The notes under the pieces: generated by a model
Told to the model about the DNA's origin: nothing
Databases searched by the model: none
The model's input: the letters and a program-made list of their open reading frames with translations, nothing else
NCBI RefSeq assembly: GCF_019754945.1
Contig: NZ_JAEUWU010000003.1
Location: forward strand, 418,663-482,662
Length of the DNA: 64,000 nucleotides
DNA from: Corynebacterium pseudokroppenstedtii
GTDB lineage: Bacteria > Actinomycetota > Actinomycetes > Mycobacteriales > Mycobacteriaceae
Direction: 5' to 3'
Program-made: the position numbers and the translations under genes
Shown: one piece after another, positions 25,610 to 35,230 of the stretch
Layout: each line of letters opens with the position of its first letter
Numbering within the stretch: position 1 is the stretch's first letter

Positions 25610-27721
25610 ATGGCTTCGCAAACCGAAACCACCTCACGGTTCATCCTGGATAATATCGGTGGGGCGGATAACATAGCGTCAGTGACGCACTGTGCGACTC
25701 GCTTGCGGTTCCAGTTGAATGATCGGTCACAAGCGAATACAGAAGCCCTCGACGAGAATGGATCAGTACTCGGTGTTGTTCCTCAGGGAGACAACGGGCT
25801 GCAGGTCGTCATGGGGGGAGCAGTCGCCAATTATTACCAGGAATTGATCAAGCTCCCGGGTGTTGCGGAAAGTGCTGAAGGCGGCGGCAATCGGCAAAAG
25901 TCCTCCAAGAAGGAATACGGGGGAGTTCGCGGAAAGTTCGGCTGGGTCGACTACGCATTCGAGTTCCTCTCTGACACATTCCGGCCAATTCTGTGGGCTC
26001 TCCTCGGTGCTTCACTGATCATCACGATCCTCGTCCTCCTCGACACGATGGGAATTCAGAATTTCCGTGCAGAGAATCAACCGCCGACGTACCAGTTCAT
26101 GCACGCCATGTACCAGTCGGTGTTCTACTTCCTGCCGATCATGGTGGGTGCAACAGCTGCTCGGAAACTAGGCGCTAACGAATGGGTTGGCGCAGCTATT
26201 CCTGCTGCCCTCATGAGCCCAGAGTTCATGAGCTTAGGTAACCGCGAAGACGTTGTTCACGTCTTCGGTCTTCCGATGGTGTTGAACGAATACAGCGGTC
26301 AGGTTTTCCCGCCGTTGATCGCGGCCATCGCATTGTACTGGGTTGAAAAAGGCCTGAAGAAGATCATCCCTGAAGCGGTCCAAATGGTATTCGTGCCATT
26401 CTTCTCGCTGATCATTATGATCCCAGCCACAGCATTCTTGCTTGGCCCCTTCGGTATCGGCCTGGGTAACGGTATTTCAAACGCTCTTAAAGCCATCAAT
26501 GACTTTTCGCCGTTTATTCTGTCCGTCGTCGTTCCGCTGTTGTACCCGTTCATTGTGCCCCTCGGATTGCACTGGCCGCTGAACGCCGTCATGATTCAGA
26601 ACATCAACTCCCTCGGCTACGACTTCATCCAAGGCCCCATGGGCGCCTGGAACTTCGCGTGCTTCGGATTGGTTGCGGGTGTTCTCTACCGTTCATTCCG
26701 TGAACGCAATAAGGCCATGAAACAGGTTTCCCTCGGTGCATTGATGGCAGGTCTTCTTGGTGGAATTTCCGAACCGTCGTTGTACGGTATTGTTCTTCGA
26801 TTCAAGAAGACGTATCCGCGGTTACTTGCTGGCTGTTTTACAGGTGGCGTGGTCATGGGCATCTTCAACATCAAAGCCAATGCCTTCGTCTTTACCTCGA
26901 TCTTGACGATTCCGGCATTCCAACCTTGGCTCGGATACACCATTGGTATCGCAGTAGCATTCTTTACCTCATTCTTCCTGGTTGTCTTCTTCGACTACCG
27001 CTCAAAGGAAGAGAAGGAAGAAGTTCGGGCAAAGATTGCCGCTGATGAAGAAGCAGACAATGCGGCAGCTGCTAACCAGACCGAGGGAGCTTCGGCTTCG
27101 TCTGCAGCATCTTCTGTTCCAGCCGGGACCGCGGCAGGATCCGAAACTCAGACTGAGTCATCGCAGGCTCAAGCGACGTCGACTACGACGAAGAAGAAGC
27201 GCCCAGTTCTCACGGAAACCTCAGTACTGGTTGCTCCTCTCGACGGAACCATTGTGCCCTTGAAAGATGTACCCGATCCCGCTTTTGCAGCTGGAGCAGT
27301 AGGCCACGGGGTCGCTATTGAGCCATCAGGCGACACCATTTATAGCCCCGGCGACGGAAAAATCCTCGCTGTCCAAGGACACGCAATTGGCGTCAAACTC
27401 GACCTCGGTGTGGATCTCCTCGTTCACGTCGGTGTCGATACGGTCGAGATGAAAGGCGAAGGCTTCGAGTCATTCGTTAAGCGCGGAGACCGCGTATCGG
27501 CCGGGCAAAAACTCATGACCTTTGACAAAGAAAAGATTGCGAAGGCCGGTCACCCAGATGTCACCCCAGTGCTCATCACGAACTGGAAGAGGATCGGCGG
27601 AATCGACACGATTGCCACTGGCGAAGTTTCCCATGGGGAAGACCTCTTGAACCTGGTGCCAAAAGAAAGCGCACAAGACAAGGAATCTCAGGGAAGTAAA
27701 AACCAAGACGTGAAAGCGTAA
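25610..27721 (+). CDS. bglF: PTS permease EIIBCA, beta-glucoside type
   Basis: This 703-residue protein combines three PTS domains that import and phosphorylate a sugar using phosphate from HPr. IIB is residues 1-85, with the phosphorylated Cys at 28 in SVTHCATRLRF. IIC spans about 110-470 with some ten hydrophobic segments (FRPILWALLGASLIITILVL, LHWPLNAVMIQ, GGISEPSLYG). After a Ser/Ala/Thr linker, IIA (about 550-690) shows VGHGVAIEPSGDTIYSPGDG and the active-site H606 in LLVHVGVDTVEMKG. The domain order B-C-A and the IIC sequence fit BglF-type transporters rather than sucrose PtsS. No phospho-beta-glucosidase or BglG antiterminator gene is next to it. ATG 25610 with AAGGA upstream is preferred to GTG 25607. 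Confidence 0.88.
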   Translation: MASQTETTSRFILDNIGGADNIASVTHCATRLRFQLNDRSQANTEALDENGSVLGVVPQGDNGLQVVMGGAVANYYQELIKLPGVAESAEGGGNRQKSSKKEYGGVRGKFGWVDYAFEFLSDTFRPILWALLGASLIITILVLLDTMGIQNFRAENQPPTYQFMHAMYQSVFYFLPIMVGATAARKLGANEWVGAAIPAALMSPEFMSLGNREDVVHVFGLPMVLNEYSGQVFPPLIAAIALYWVEKGLKKIIPEAVQMVFVPFFSLIIMIPATAFLLGPFGIGLGNGISNALKAINDFSPFILSVVVPLLYPFIVPLGLHWPLNAVMIQNINSLGYDFIQGPMGAWNFACFGLVAGVLYRSFRERNKAMKQVSLGALMAGLLGGISEPSLYGIVLRFKKTYPRLLAGCFTGGVVMGIFNIKANAFVFTSILTIPAFQPWLGYTIGIAVAFFTSFFLVVFFDYRSKEEKEEVRAKIAADEEADNAAAANQTEGASASSAASSVPAGTAAGSETQTESSQAQATSTTTKKKRPVLTETSVLVAPLDGTIVPLKDVPDPAFAAGAVGHGVAIEPSGDTIYSPGDGKILAVQGHAIGVKLDLGVDLLVHVGVDTVEMKGEGFESFVKRGDRVSAGQKLMTFDKEKIAKAGHPDVTPVLITNWKRIGGIDTIATGEVSHGEDLLNLVPKESAQDKESQGSKNQDVKA

Positions 27722-27763
27722 GCCGTCCTCGCGGACCACCACGTTTCGCGTATTGAGACAGAT

Positions 27764-27825
27764 AACCCCCGGCAGAGGATGTCCACGATCTCGTCGATTG
27801 TGGAACCCTGCCGGGGGGTTCTTTG
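27764..27825 (+). terminator. terminator between bglF and the convergent htdX-like gene
   Basis: AACCCCC-GGCAG (27764-27775) pairs with CTGCC-GGGGGGTT (27808-27820); TCCAC and GTGGA (27782-27786, 27800-27804) form an inner stem. TTCTTTG follows. Confidence 0.8.
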
Positions 27826-27853
27826 TGCGTCCCGCCATTACACGACGGGCCGC

Positions 27854-28894
27854 TTAGATTTCTGACAATTGAGCAGTCACATTAATCTTTGACGAATCCT
27901 TCGCGCTGCAATAGCGCAAATCCCATGAAAGCCCGGTTGAGTCATTCTGTGGGTGGCGGGAGGAATATGCCGCCAGGACTGCTGGAAGGATAATCGGCTT
28001 ACCGAACTCCACGGTGTAGCGCGCCCGAGTAGGAATTTCGCCCTCGACGATGCTCAATAACGAGGCGGCGCTCCACATCCCATGAGCGATCGTCGCGGGG
28101 AAACCAAACGCTTTGGCCCCCAACCTGGAGACGTGAATCGGGTTTTTATCACCCGAAACATTGGCGTAGTTCTTAATGTCAGAGGCCGACACTCGAATGA
28201 TCGTCGTAGGGTCCTCCGGAATATCGACGCTCATTCGTGAATAATTATCGTCGGGGAGTTGAGCGTCAGGAGCTTTGCCCTTCGACAGCATGGTTGATCG
28301 CTGCCGCCAGGCCACGTCGTCAGGTGCCGACGATCGACGCACTTCGGTGATGATGTCTATCAGCAAACCTTGGCGGTGACGTCGCAACGATGCCGTGTAC
28401 ACCGCCACATCGAAGCTGTCTGTCACCGTGATGGGGGAATACTGCTCGATGACATTGCGTATGTGAATAGTCCCGACTGCCGGGAACGGAAAATCCGGCG
28501 AGTTCATCGCATTCATCACGAGGGGAAATGTCACCGCATACGGATACGTCAGCGGCACGTCGTTGCTGATGCGAAGGCCGCATGCAGCGCAGTATTCAGC
28601 AAGGTTCGTGGCATCGATCGTGACCCCATTGACGCGATACTCCTGGCACGGGGCGGTGGCCGCCGAACCCTTGCCACTCGACGAACGGTTCGAAAGGAAC
28701 GGGACGCCGGGAAGAAGTCCGCGCAATGCTCGTCGGTACTCATCCCCAAGTGATGGGATTCTGTCGAGCTCAACGATGGTTCTCTCCCTCAGAGAATCAT
28801 TGTACGCGTCGTCGGTGGGCGCAGCTGGCTGGGACGCTGACGCTGCGTTGTGTGTCGGTCCGGTGGAGGGTTCGTTATTAGATGATGCGTTCAC
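27854..28894 (-). CDS. MaoC-like (R)-hydratase/3-hydroxyacyl dehydratase, HtdX-like
   Basis: Hydratase-2 family enzymes interconvert 3-hydroxyacyl and enoyl thioesters. The C-terminal hot-dog domain has SDIKNYANVSGDKNPIHVSR followed by AFGFPATIAHGMWSAA, the catalytic Asp/His hydratase motif; the N-terminal half is a second, degenerate hot-dog. The GTG at 28894 gives 346 residues and lies one base past the fabG4 stop, so it is chosen over a longer frame overlapping fabG4 by 100 bases. The htdX-fabG4 pair divergent from fadA2 mirrors Rv0241c-Rv0242c-Rv0243 of M. tuberculosis. Confidence 0.85.
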   Translation of the reverse strand: MNASSNNEPSTGPTHNAASASQPAAPTDDAYNDSLRERTIVELDRIPSLGDEYRRALRGLLPGVPFLSNRSSSGKGSAATAPCQEYRVNGVTIDATNLAEYCAACGLRISNDVPLTYPYAVTFPLVMNAMNSPDFPFPAVGTIHIRNVIEQYSPITVTDSFDVAVYTASLRRHRQGLLIDIITEVRRSSAPDDVAWRQRSTMLSKGKAPDAQLPDDNYSRMSVDIPEDPTTIIRVSASDIKNYANVSGDKNPIHVSRLGAKAFGFPATIAHGMWSAASLLSIVEGEIPTRARYTVEFGKPIILPAVLAAYSSRHPQNDSTGLSWDLRYCSAKDSSKINVTAQLSEI

Positions 28895-28895
28895 G

Positions 28896-30239
28896 CTATG
28901 CCCCCAAGATTGACTGTCCGCACACACGGATAACGTTGCCATTAATAGCTTCCGACGCGGGCGACGCGAAGTATGCAATCGTCTCTGCAACGTCAATGGT
29001 CAGCCCGCCTTGCTGCAAAGAATTCAGCCGACGCCCGACCTCGCGGGTAACGACCGGAATCGCCGCGGTCATCTGCGTTTCGATGAAACCAGGCGCGACC
29101 GCGTTAACAGTGATTCCGTGCCCGGCGGACTCGGAAAATGAGTCAACGAACCCGATGACTCCCGCCTTGCTGTAGGCATAGTTGGTTTGTCCTCTGTTGC
29201 CGGCAATACCTGCCATCGAGGAGACCCCGATAACTCGGCCGTTGTCATTGATAGCCTCGAGCTCGAGAAGACGTTCCGTGATCGTCAGCGGGGCAGTGAT
29301 ATTAACGGCCATGACGGATTTCCATCGAGCTTCGTCCATCCCAGCCATCGTCTTGTCCCGGGTAATTCCAGCATTGTGGACGATGATGTCGATACCGGTC
29401 TTATGCCGTTCTTTGACATGGCGCGCAAGGGTGTCGGCCGCGTCGGGTGCAGTCACGTCGAGGCCAAGGGACGTTCCGTTGACCTCATTTGCGGTTTCAG
29501 CTAGCGCTTCTCCTGCCGCGGGAATATCGACGCAAATCACGTGGGCACCATCGCGCGCGAGAATTTGCGCGATCGTTTTTCCAATACCGCGGGCCGCACC
29601 AGTGACGACAGAAATTTTTCCTTTGAGAGGCTGGTCCCAGTCTACCGAGGGAGATGGGGCTTCGTTCAGCTGGATCACCTGAGCGTCGACGTACGCGGAT
29701 TTCCCGGATAGCAGGAAGCGCAATGTGGATTCGAGGCTGCCCAGTGGGGTGTTCGGCTCGGTGTAGACCAGCTGGACGGTTGCGCCTCTCCGCATTTCTT
29801 TAGCCAGCGAGCGAGTAAAACCTTCTAGTCCTCGCTGTGCGACGCGCGACGCCGCAGTTGTCGTGGTCTCTGGGTTATGCCCAATGACGACGATGCGTGC
29901 GCATGGGGCCAGCTTTCGAATGACCGGATTCACGGTTTCATACAGCTCGAGCGAGTCTGCGGGAGCGGTGAAGCCCGTGGCGTCGATAACGAGGCCAGCG
30001 ATTTTTCCGTCAGTTGCGGGGGAGCCGTCGTCTCGAGTGTCGATGATGGTGTACGTCGGCTCGAGAAGCTCCCGGATGGAGGATGCCAGAGACCCGGATC
30101 CCGTGACGATGATGGGCCCGTTTACAGGGGGTTGACCAGGCTCAAACCGGCGGAGTTTTTCCGGTTTTGGTAATCCAAGTTTCGATGCGAGCAGCGATCC
30201 TGCCCCTGAATTGACGAACTTCGCGTAACTGTCAGCCAT
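28896..30239 (-). CDS. fabG4: high-molecular-weight 3-oxoacyl-ACP/CoA reductase, FabG4-like
   Basis: This 447-residue SDR has an extra N-terminal flavodoxin-like domain (residues about 1-200, PIIVTGSGSLASSIRELL, RIVVIGHNPET), which marks the FabG4 (Rv0242c) class, then a full Rossmann SDR domain: VVTGAARGIGKTIAQILARD, IIVHNAGITRDKTM, SSMAGIAGNRGQTNYAYSKAG with the catalytic Ser-Tyr-Lys, and NAVAPGFIETQM. It reduces 3-ketoacyl thioesters, probably with NADH. It is followed without a gap by the htdX-like gene and faces fadA2 across a 111-base promoter region. Confidence 0.92.
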   Translation of the reverse strand: MADSYAKFVNSGAGSLLASKLGLPKPEKLRRFEPGQPPVNGPIIVTGSGSLASSIRELLEPTYTIIDTRDDGSPATDGKIAGLVIDATGFTAPADSLELYETVNPVIRKLAPCARIVVIGHNPETTTTAASRVAQRGLEGFTRSLAKEMRRGATVQLVYTEPNTPLGSLESTLRFLLSGKSAYVDAQVIQLNEAPSPSVDWDQPLKGKISVVTGAARGIGKTIAQILARDGAHVICVDIPAAGEALAETANEVNGTSLGLDVTAPDAADTLARHVKERHKTGIDIIVHNAGITRDKTMAGMDEARWKSVMAVNITAPLTITERLLELEAINDNGRVIGVSSMAGIAGNRGQTNYAYSKAGVIGFVDSFSESAGHGITVNAVAPGFIETQMTAAIPVVTREVGRRLNSLQQGGLTIDVAETIAYFASPASEAINGNVIRVCGQSILGA

Positions 30240-30275
30240 GGAAAGATCCCTTCGTGGATACGTTTTACGAGTTTC

Positions 30276-30299
30276 TGTTCAATTAGCCTACGGTGAACA
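30276..30299. promoter_or_regulatory. TGTTCA-N12-TGAACA inverted repeat, candidate operator
   Basis: The perfect 6-bp inverted arms (30276-30281 and 30294-30299) sit in the 111-base divergent region between fabG4 and fadA2, placed to control both. No matching known regulator is claimed. Confidence 0.4.
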
Positions 30300-30350
30300 T
30301 ACACAATATGAGAGAGTTTTAGTGATATGAATCTCAGAGAGGGGCAACCT

Positions 30351-31655
30351 ATGACTCGTAAGGTAGCAATTATCGGCGGAAACCGTATTCCGTTCGCGCG
30401 CTCGAATGGGCGGTACGCAAATGCGTCCAACCAGGATATGCTGACGTCCACCATCGATGGATTGGTGAGCAGGTTCCATCTGCAGGATGAGCGTTTAGGG
30501 ATGGTTGCCGCGGGAGCAGTACTTAAGCACTCGCGCGACTTCAATTTGACCAGAGAATGTGTCCTTGGTTCCCACTTGGCATCGGATACGCCAGCTTTTG
30601 ATATCCAGCAGGCATGTGGCACGGGGCTAGCCGCAGCGATTCAAGTGGCAGATGCAATATCGCTGGGACGCATCGATTCCGGCATAGCCGGTGGTGTTGA
30701 TACAACTTCCGACGCGCCAATCGCGCTGAATGATGACCTCCGGAAGCTGTTGATTAAGGCCTCGACAGCCAAAACGACGGGGCAGCGGCTCAAGCTTTTG
30801 GGGAAGATTCGGCCACAACTCCTTGTTCCTGAGCAGCCACGCAATGGGGAGCCCAGAACAGGTCTGTCGATGGGGGATCATGCGGCCATTACTGCGCGTG
30901 AGATGGGAATTTCTCGCCAGCAGCAGGATGAGTTTGCTGCTTCAAGTCATCAGAAACTTGCTGCTGCTTATGACGAAGGCTTTTTTGATGATCTCATTAC
31001 GCCGTATCTGGGGCTGAGCCGAGATAACAACTTGAGGCCGGATTCCACGGTGGAAAAACTGTCAAAGCTCAAGCCTGTGTTCGGTAAGAAGGATGCCGAA
31101 CGTCACGGTGTGCGGGCAACGATGACTGCCGGAAACTCCACACCGCTCACCGATGGCGCCTCTGCGGTCTTGTTGGCGTCCGAGGACTGGGCGGAGCAGC
31201 ACAATCTCCCTGTTAGGGCGCACCTTGTTGACTCCGAAACAGCCGCCGTCGACTTTGTTCATGGACGCGGGCGGTTAACGCCCGACGGGCTGTTGATGGC
31301 CCCGACCTACGCGGTTCCGCGGTTACTGCGTCGTAATGGGCTGACGCTCCAGGACTTCGATTTCTACGAGATCCACGAAGCCTTTGCCTCTCAGGTGTTG
31401 GCGACGCTCGCGGCGTGGGAGTCTCCGGAATACTGTTCGCAGCGTTTGGGCTTGGACGAGCCGCTGGGTGCCATCGATCGGTCCAAGCTGAATGTGAAGG
31501 GTTCGTCTTTGGCAGCTGGCCATCCGTTTGCGGCAACTGGCGGTCGTCTCTTAGCGACGGCGGCCAAGCTGTTGGAGCAGAAGGGATCAGGCCGCGCATT
31601 GGTATCCATTTGTGCTGCGGGCGGTCAAGGTGTGACCGCGATTCTCGAACGGTAA
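30351..31655 (+). CDS. fadA2: acetyl-CoA acyltransferase (thiolase), FadA2-like
   Basis: Thiolases cleave 3-ketoacyl-CoA or condense acyl-CoAs. The 434-residue protein starts at ATG 30351 (MTRKVAIIGGNRIPFAR) with AGAGGGG eight bases upstream; a longer frame begins eight codons earlier. Catalytic residues are C89 in QQACGTGLAAA, H391 in LAAGHPFAATGG and C421 in ISICAAGGQG. It is divergent from fabG4-htdX; the three together could carry out reduction, dehydration or hydration, and thiolysis of acyl chains. Confidence 0.92.
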   Translation: MTRKVAIIGGNRIPFARSNGRYANASNQDMLTSTIDGLVSRFHLQDERLGMVAAGAVLKHSRDFNLTRECVLGSHLASDTPAFDIQQACGTGLAAAIQVADAISLGRIDSGIAGGVDTTSDAPIALNDDLRKLLIKASTAKTTGQRLKLLGKIRPQLLVPEQPRNGEPRTGLSMGDHAAITAREMGISRQQQDEFAASSHQKLAAAYDEGFFDDLITPYLGLSRDNNLRPDSTVEKLSKLKPVFGKKDAERHGVRATMTAGNSTPLTDGASAVLLASEDWAEQHNLPVRAHLVDSETAAVDFVHGRGRLTPDGLLMAPTYAVPRLLRRNGLTLQDFDFYEIHEAFASQVLATLAAWESPEYCSQRLGLDEPLGAIDRSKLNVKGSSLAAGHPFAATGGRLLATAAKLLEQKGSGRALVSICAAGGQGVTAILER

Positions 31656-31663
31656 TCGCCTTT

Positions 31664-31691
31664 CCTGCTTGGTGCTTATCCACCAAGCAGG
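31664..31691 (+). terminator. hairpin terminator after fadA2
   Basis: CCTGCTTGGTG (31664-31674) pairs perfectly with CACCAAGCAGG (31681-31691), loop of 6. Only a weak T-run follows. Confidence 0.7.
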
Positions 31692-31744
31692 AAATCTGTT
31701 TCCGGTCCTGAAGCGGTGTGCAGTCGTGGTAGACAAGGTATTGG

Positions 31745-31770
31745 CCTTGACAGTCGATAGGTAGTCAAGG
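31745..31770. promoter_or_regulatory. CCTTGAC-N12-GTCAAGG inverted repeat before coaE
   Basis: Perfect 7-bp arms lie about 60 bases upstream of coaE. The left arm includes TTGACA, a possible -35 element, so a regulator here could block RNA polymerase. Confidence 0.3.
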
Positions 31771-31829
31771 TTCCGATGCTGCCAGCCTTGGCGGTCACGG
31801 TTAAGAAACGCATGAAAGAGTGAGCAAAA

Positions 31830-32777
31830 GTGGTTGTGGTTGGACTCACGGGCGGTATTGGCTCAGGTAAATCCACTGTCGCAAAGAGATTGTCTGATCA
31901 CGGAGCGATTGTCGTCGATGGCGACAAAATAGCCCGTGAGATTGTGCAACCGGGAGAACCCGCTTTATCAGAACTCTCTGAAGAATTCGGTTCCGACATT
32001 CTCATGAGCGACGGCTCGTTAAACCGTAAAGAGCTGGCCCGGCGCGCGTTTGTCTCCGAGGACCGCACGAAAGCGTTGAACGCTATCATGCACCCACGGA
32101 TTCATGAGCGGGCATATGAACTCTTTCGTGCTTCTGCCGACGCGTCAATCGTCGTGTTTGATATGCCCTTGTTGATCGAGAACAACCTGGACCGAATGTG
32201 TGGTGTGGTTGTGGTCGTGACTGCCGACGAAGACACGCGAGTTGAACGGCTGGTGGCGCATCGGGGTTTCGACGAAGATGATGCACGGCAGCGAATCAGG
32301 GCACAGTTATCGGATGCAGATCGAACTCCATCCGCTGACGTCATTGTGGATAACTCAGGCACACCTGATCAGCTTCTGGAGTCGGTGGATAGATTATGGG
32401 ATTCCCGTTTGGTTCTATGGGGGCGCGTGACTGAACAGGATGAGAGTGCCAGCCGTGAGACGGATGGTCTCGTGCTGTTCCACCTTCAAGGTCGTCACCA
32501 ACGCTTCCGACGGCGGGTCGAGTGGGTTTTCGGGCCAGAAGCAGAAGTGGAGTTTGGTGGGGATCCTGATAAGCCACTGGTTGCTTCAGTATCCCGGCAC
32601 GCTCCCGGTGAAGGTGGCTCCGGTGGAGTGGATGAGAGTACTCGTGAAAAGCTTTCATGGCTGGGCTTTAGCCGCCAGTCAGGGAGCGACGACCGCCGTG
32701 CCACCGATGGCACCGAGCATCCCCTCGACGTGTGGAGGAGCGGAGACCCCATCGACCCGGCAACTATCCGCTTGTAA
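31830..32777 (+). CDS. coaE: dephospho-CoA kinase with C-terminal extension
   Basis: CoaE phosphorylates dephospho-CoA at the 3' ribose hydroxyl, the last step of coenzyme A synthesis. Residues 1-200 are a normal CoaE: P-loop GLTGGIGSGKST, VVDGDKIAREIV, HPRIHERA and VVFDMPLLIENNL. The remaining 115 residues (from about GRVTEQDESASRETDG) match neither the usual 200-residue end of the family nor, as far as can be seen, the GrpB-like domain fused to mycobacterial CoaE. They are rich in Arg, Asp and Gly. The start GTG has GAAAGAG upstream. The order coaE-uvrB is common in actinobacteria. Confidence 0.9.
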   Translation: MVVVGLTGGIGSGKSTVAKRLSDHGAIVVDGDKIAREIVQPGEPALSELSEEFGSDILMSDGSLNRKELARRAFVSEDRTKALNAIMHPRIHERAYELFRASADASIVVFDMPLLIENNLDRMCGVVVVVTADEDTRVERLVAHRGFDEDDARQRIRAQLSDADRTPSADVIVDNSGTPDQLLESVDRLWDSRLVLWGRVTEQDESASRETDGLVLFHLQGRHQRFRRRVEWVFGPEAEVEFGGDPDKPLVASVSRHAPGEGGSGGVDESTREKLSWLGFSRQSGSDDRRATDGTEHPLDVWRSGDPIDPATIRL

Positions 32778-32896
32778 CCACGACGGATGGGTTAGTTTCG
32801 GGAATTGTTCTGTTGCTTAGCCGGGATCGTTAGTGATCATTTCCACGGTCTAGTGCGAACCCGCGTCATCGTGGGATGAGGGTTACACTCGCGGTT

Positions 32897-35086
32897 ATGG
32901 CATTCGCTGCAGAACACCCCATCCTTTCACAATCAGAGTTTCGTCCAGTCGGAGACATAGAGCGGACGAGCAAACCTTTTGAGGTTGTTAGCGATTATGA
33001 GCCCGCGGGAGATCAGCCCCAGGCCATTAAGGAAATTGATGAGAGACTTCGTCGCGGTGAGCGCGACGTTGTTTTGATGGGGGCGACGGGTACAGGGAAG
33101 TCTGCGACGGCCGCCTGGCTCATTGAGAAGCAACAGCGACCAACATTAGTTATGGCCCCGAATAAAACTTTGGCAGCTCAGCTAGCCAATGAGCTACGGC
33201 AACTGCTGCCCAATAACGCGGTCGAATACTTCGTCAGTTACTACGACTATTACCAACCAGAAGCCTATATCGCGCAAACTGACACGTATATCGAAAAAGA
33301 TTCCTCGATTAACGAAGATGTTGAGCGCTTACGACATTCAGCGACGTCTAATCTCTTGTCACGACGCGATGTTGTTGTTGTGAGCTCGGTGTCGTGTATC
33401 TACGGGTTAGGGACTCCGCAGTCGTACTTGGATCGCTCTATCCCTCTTCGCGTCGGAGAGGAAGTCGACCGAGACCAATTCCTCCGATTGCTGGTCGATG
33501 TCCAATACACGCGTAATGATGTTGCGTTCACTCGCGGGACATTCAGGGTTAAGGGAGATGTCGTCGATATCATTCCCGCCTATGAAGAGGTGGGCGTTCG
33601 TGTCGAATTCTTTGGAGACGAGATCGATAGCCTTCATACGATCCATCCATTGACTGGGGAAGTGATCGATACTCATGATCAATTAAGAATTTTCCCGGCA
33701 ACTCACTATGTGGCTGGGCCTGAGCGCATGGCGAAGGCTGAGGAAGCTATTAAAGCGGAATTGAAAGATCGATTAGCAGATCTTGAAAATCGAGGGAAGC
33801 TTGTCGAAGCTCAACGGTTGCGAATGCGAACAGAGTTCGATCTGGAAATGATTGAACAAGTTGGGTTCTGCTCAGGAATCGAGAATTACTCACGCCATAT
33901 CGATGGGCGTGAAGCGGGTAGTGCTCCGGCAACGCTGATCGACTACTTCCCAGAGGACTTCCTAACGATCATCGACGAGTCACACGTGACGGTCCCTCAA
34001 ATCGGTGGGATGTTCGAGGGGGACGCGTCACGCAAGAGAAACCTCATCGATTTCGGTTTCCGTCTACCGAGCGCCATCGATAACCGGCCTTTGACATGGG
34101 ATGAGTTCGATGCGCGTAAAGGCCAATGCGTGTACATGTCCGCCACCCCCGGCGACTACGAGTTGGAAGCCGCTGGTGGTGAATATGTCGAACAGGTCAT
34201 TCGCCCCACGGGTCTCGTCGACCCCAAGATTGTGGTTAAACCCACAAAGGGTCAGATCGACGATCTCATGGAAGAAATCCGCCAACGAACAGACAAGAAT
34301 GAACGAGTTCTGGTCACGACGTTGACCAAGAAGATGGCTGAAGATCTCACGGATTACCTGGCGGACGCCGGAATTCGCGTTCGTTATCTCCATTCGGACA
34401 TCGATACCCTGCAGCGCGTCGAGCTTCTCCGTGATTTACGGCTTGGAAAATACGATGTTCTCGTCGGAATTAACCTCTTGCGAGAGGGGCTCGATCTCCC
34501 CGAGGTGAGCCTTGTTTCCATTCTCGACGCCGATAAAGAAGGCTTCCTACGTTCCACGCGGTCCTTAATTCAGACCATTGGCCGTGCCGCCCGAAATGTC
34601 AGTGGCGAAGTCCACATGTACGCGGATACTGTCACCGATTCTATGGCGCAGGCAATTGACGAAACTGAGCGGCGTCGGGAAAAGCAGATCGCATTTAACA
34701 AAGAGCACAATATTGATCCTCAACCGTTGCGGAAGAAGATTGCTGACATTCTCGATCAGGTCTATGACAGCGAGAGTGAAGCCGACGATCGCGAGTCCGC
34801 TGGCACAACAACTGCCGGAGGTGGGGCACAGTCATCTACGAACGCGGATGGTCAGAAGGCTCAGTCAACATCCTCATTAACGTCCGACGCTGCGCTCGCC
34901 GGGGACCAAGGACCGGATTACACGGAAATGACCCGTGATGACCTTGTTCGTCTCCGCGACGATTTAACCCGACAAATGGGTGACGCCGCGAGAGACCTGA
35001 AATTCGAACTCGCCGCGCGGCTCCGCGACGAACTTGTTGGCGTCAAGAAAGAACTCAAGGAAATCACCGAAGCCGGGATTGAATAG
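32897..35086 (+). CDS. uvrB: excinuclease ABC subunit B
   Basis: UvrB is the damage-verifying helicase-like subunit of nucleotide excision repair. The 729-residue protein shows Walker [15 protein letters not shown], the beta-hairpin [14 protein letters not shown], Walker [33 protein letters not shown] and a C-terminal UVR motif ([20 protein letters not shown]) that binds UvrC. A low-complexity linker of about 45 residues precedes the UVR motif. The ATG at 32897 ([10 protein letters not shown]) lacks a ribosome-binding site, and TTACACT some 15 bases upstream could be a -10 element, so translation may be nearly leaderless. Confidence 0.97.
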   Translation: MAFAAEHPILSQSEFRPVGDIERTSKPFEVVSDYEPAGDQPQAIKEIDERLRRGERDVVLMGATGTGKSATAAWLIEKQQRPTLVMAPNKTLAAQLANELRQLLPNNAVEYFVSYYDYYQPEAYIAQTDTYIEKDSSINEDVERLRHSATSNLLSRRDVVVVSSVSCIYGLGTPQSYLDRSIPLRVGEEVDRDQFLRLLVDVQYTRNDVAFTRGTFRVKGDVVDIIPAYEEVGVRVEFFGDEIDSLHTIHPLTGEVIDTHDQLRIFPATHYVAGPERMAKAEEAIKAELKDRLADLENRGKLVEAQRLRMRTEFDLEMIEQVGFCSGIENYSRHIDGREAGSAPATLIDYFPEDFLTIIDESHVTVPQIGGMFEGDASRKRNLIDFGFRLPSAIDNRPLTWDEFDARKGQCVYMSATPGDYELEAAGGEYVEQVIRPTGLVDPKIVVKPTKGQIDDLMEEIRQRTDKNERVLVTTLTKKMAEDLTDYLADAGIRVRYLHSDIDTLQRVELLRDLRLGKYDVLVGINLLREGLDLPEVSLVSILDADKEGFLRSTRSLIQTIGRAARNVSGEVHMYADTVTDSMAQAIDETERRREKQIAFNKEHNIDPQPLRKKIADILDQVYDSESEADDRESAGTTTAGGGAQSSTNADGQKAQSTSSLTSDAALAGDQGPDYTEMTRDDLVRLRDDLTRQMGDAARDLKFELAARLRDELVGVKKELKEITEAGIE

Positions 35087-35230
35087 TGTCAACAGCTCAG
35101 TGTTGTGCCGTTCATGTCCTCCGCGGTTTCAGCACGCACAATGTCACTGAGTGAAGTACAACGAAGTGACGTACCATAAAAGCTAAGGTTACTGTCGACA
35201 TTGTCGACAAATGAGGTTGGGAAGGTAGAA

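Noticed and set aside
28895..28996. Longer start for the htdX-like gene overlapping fabG4 by 100 bases
   Set aside because: The extra N-terminus is Arg-rich and unlike the family; the GTG one base after the fabG4 stop gives tight coupling and normal length.
32440..32820. Overlapping 126-codon frame at the end of coaE, considered as a separate gene or frameshifted continuation
   Set aside because: The coaE frame stays open to its own stop with plausible composition; the alternative frame has no family features or start signal.
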